This document shows positions 63,778-64,000 of a stretch of DNA of 64,000 nucleotides, in pieces. The notes under the pieces were generated by a model that ran no database searches, had not been told where the DNA came from, and worked only from the letters and a program-made list of their open reading frames with translations. The translations under genes were made by a program, and so were the position numbers. The DNA is from Jiella pelagia (lineage in GTDB: Bacteria; Pseudomonadota; Alphaproteobacteria; Rhizobiales; Rhizobiaceae): assembly GCF_026898155.1 (NCBI RefSeq), contig NZ_CP114029.1, forward strand, positions 2,770,001 to 2,834,000, in the 5' to 3' direction. Positions within the stretch are counted from its first letter, which is position 1; the number at the start of each line of letters is the position of its first letter.

Positions 63778-64000
63778 TCAGGCCCGTGCCAGGACGGCGC
63801 GGGCCCGCAGGACCACCGGCGCGTCGATCATGTCGCCGCCCAGCCGGATCGCGCCACCATCGGAAGCATCTGCCGCCTCGACGATCTGCCGGGCCTTCTC
63901 GATCTCGGCCTCGGACGGCTTCATCGCCGCGTGAACCGGCTCGATCTGCCGGGGATGGATGCAGAGGCGCGCGCCGAAGCCGAAGGCGAGCGCCCGAAGG
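63778..64000 (-). CDS. CitE/HpcH-type CoA ester lyase, C-terminal part (runs off the right edge)
   Basis: Reading leftward from the right edge, the last about 74 codons give LRALAFGFGARLCIHPRQIE, then AAMKPSEAEIEKARQIVEAA and GGAIRLGGDMIDAPVVLRAR, ending VLARA. The GxxCIHPxQI and GxMIDxPVV motifs are those of the CitE family: citrate lyase beta, malyl-CoA and citramalyl-CoA lyases. The N-terminal two-thirds lie outside the window. It converges with the hydratase gene. Confidence 0.88.
   Translation of the reverse strand, partial: LRALAFGFGARLCIHPRQIEPVHAAMKPSEAEIEKARQIVEAADASDGGAIRLGGDMIDAPVVLRARAVLARA

Noticed and set aside
1..64000. CRISPR arrays, insertion sequences, prophage, integrase or attachment sites
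   Set aside because: No regularly spaced repeats, transposase, integrase or phage structural genes were seen; the single tRNA gene has no integrase or direct repeat beside it.

Overview
The window is GC-rich, densely coding chromosomal DNA from an alphaproteobacterium, most likely of the Hyphomicrobiales (Rhizobiales). The clues are a complete rhizobial-type rhamnose locus (RhaD fused to a short-chain dehydrogenase, RhaI, a DeoR-type RhaR, and the ABC transporter RhaSTPQ), a GCATGATCC/GGATCATGC intergenic palindrome of a kind common in this order, and a run of ABC and TRAP catabolic loci. No phage, plasmid, insertion sequence or CRISPR array is visible.

Layout. 1-7.5 kb: the start of a cold-shock gene, a pyroglutamyl peptidase, a methyltransferase, a tRNA-Leu(UAA) gene split by a 230-nt group I intron, an AraC regulator, an MFS exporter and a GatZ/KbaZ-like protein. 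7.5-19.1 kb: the rhamnose locus as two divergent units, SIS isomerase-rhaI-rhaD leftward and rhaR-rhaM-rhaK-rhaT-rhaP-rhaQ-rhaS rightward, with tandem operator-like repeats between. 19.5-21 kb: a histidine kinase and response regulator pair. 21.4-32.7 kb: a divergent sugar-alcohol locus, with three short-chain dehydrogenases, a PfkB kinase, a C3-epimerase-like protein and a SorC regulator leftward, and a binding-protein ABC transporter plus a polyol dehydrogenase rightward. 32.8-45.4 kb: mostly housekeeping and scattered genes (PhoD-like phosphatase, SleB-like hydrolase, queG, uppP, NDUFA9-like). 45.7-51.6 kb: a shikimate/quinate-type locus (3-dehydroshikimate dehydratase fused to an HPPD-like domain, TRAP transporter, AroE-type dehydrogenase) next to a TetR gene. 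52.6-64 kb: a CoA-thioester catabolic region (CoA transferase, LysR, exported cyclase-type hydrolase, Liv-type ABC transporter, aldehyde dehydrogenase, SDR, MaoC/HTD2 hydratase, CitE-type lyase).

The most striking observation is that twelve otherwise well-formed genes are broken by 16 single-base insertions, all at the same place: a GAGCTC (SacI) hexamer that reads GAGCCTC or GAGGCTC. Removing one base from each heptamer restores a full-length, family-typical protein every time. Seven GAGCTC sites remain intact. This is best explained as a systematic sequencing or consensus error at a modified GAGCTC motif, which would imply a GAGCTC-specific methyltransferase in the host. It should not be read as gene decay. 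Genes carrying these insertions are annotated as intact CDS spanning the insertion, with the position given.

The second notable element is the tRNA-Leu(UAA) group I intron, inserted after U34 exactly as in cyanobacteria and plastids, with a recognisable guide pairing and core.
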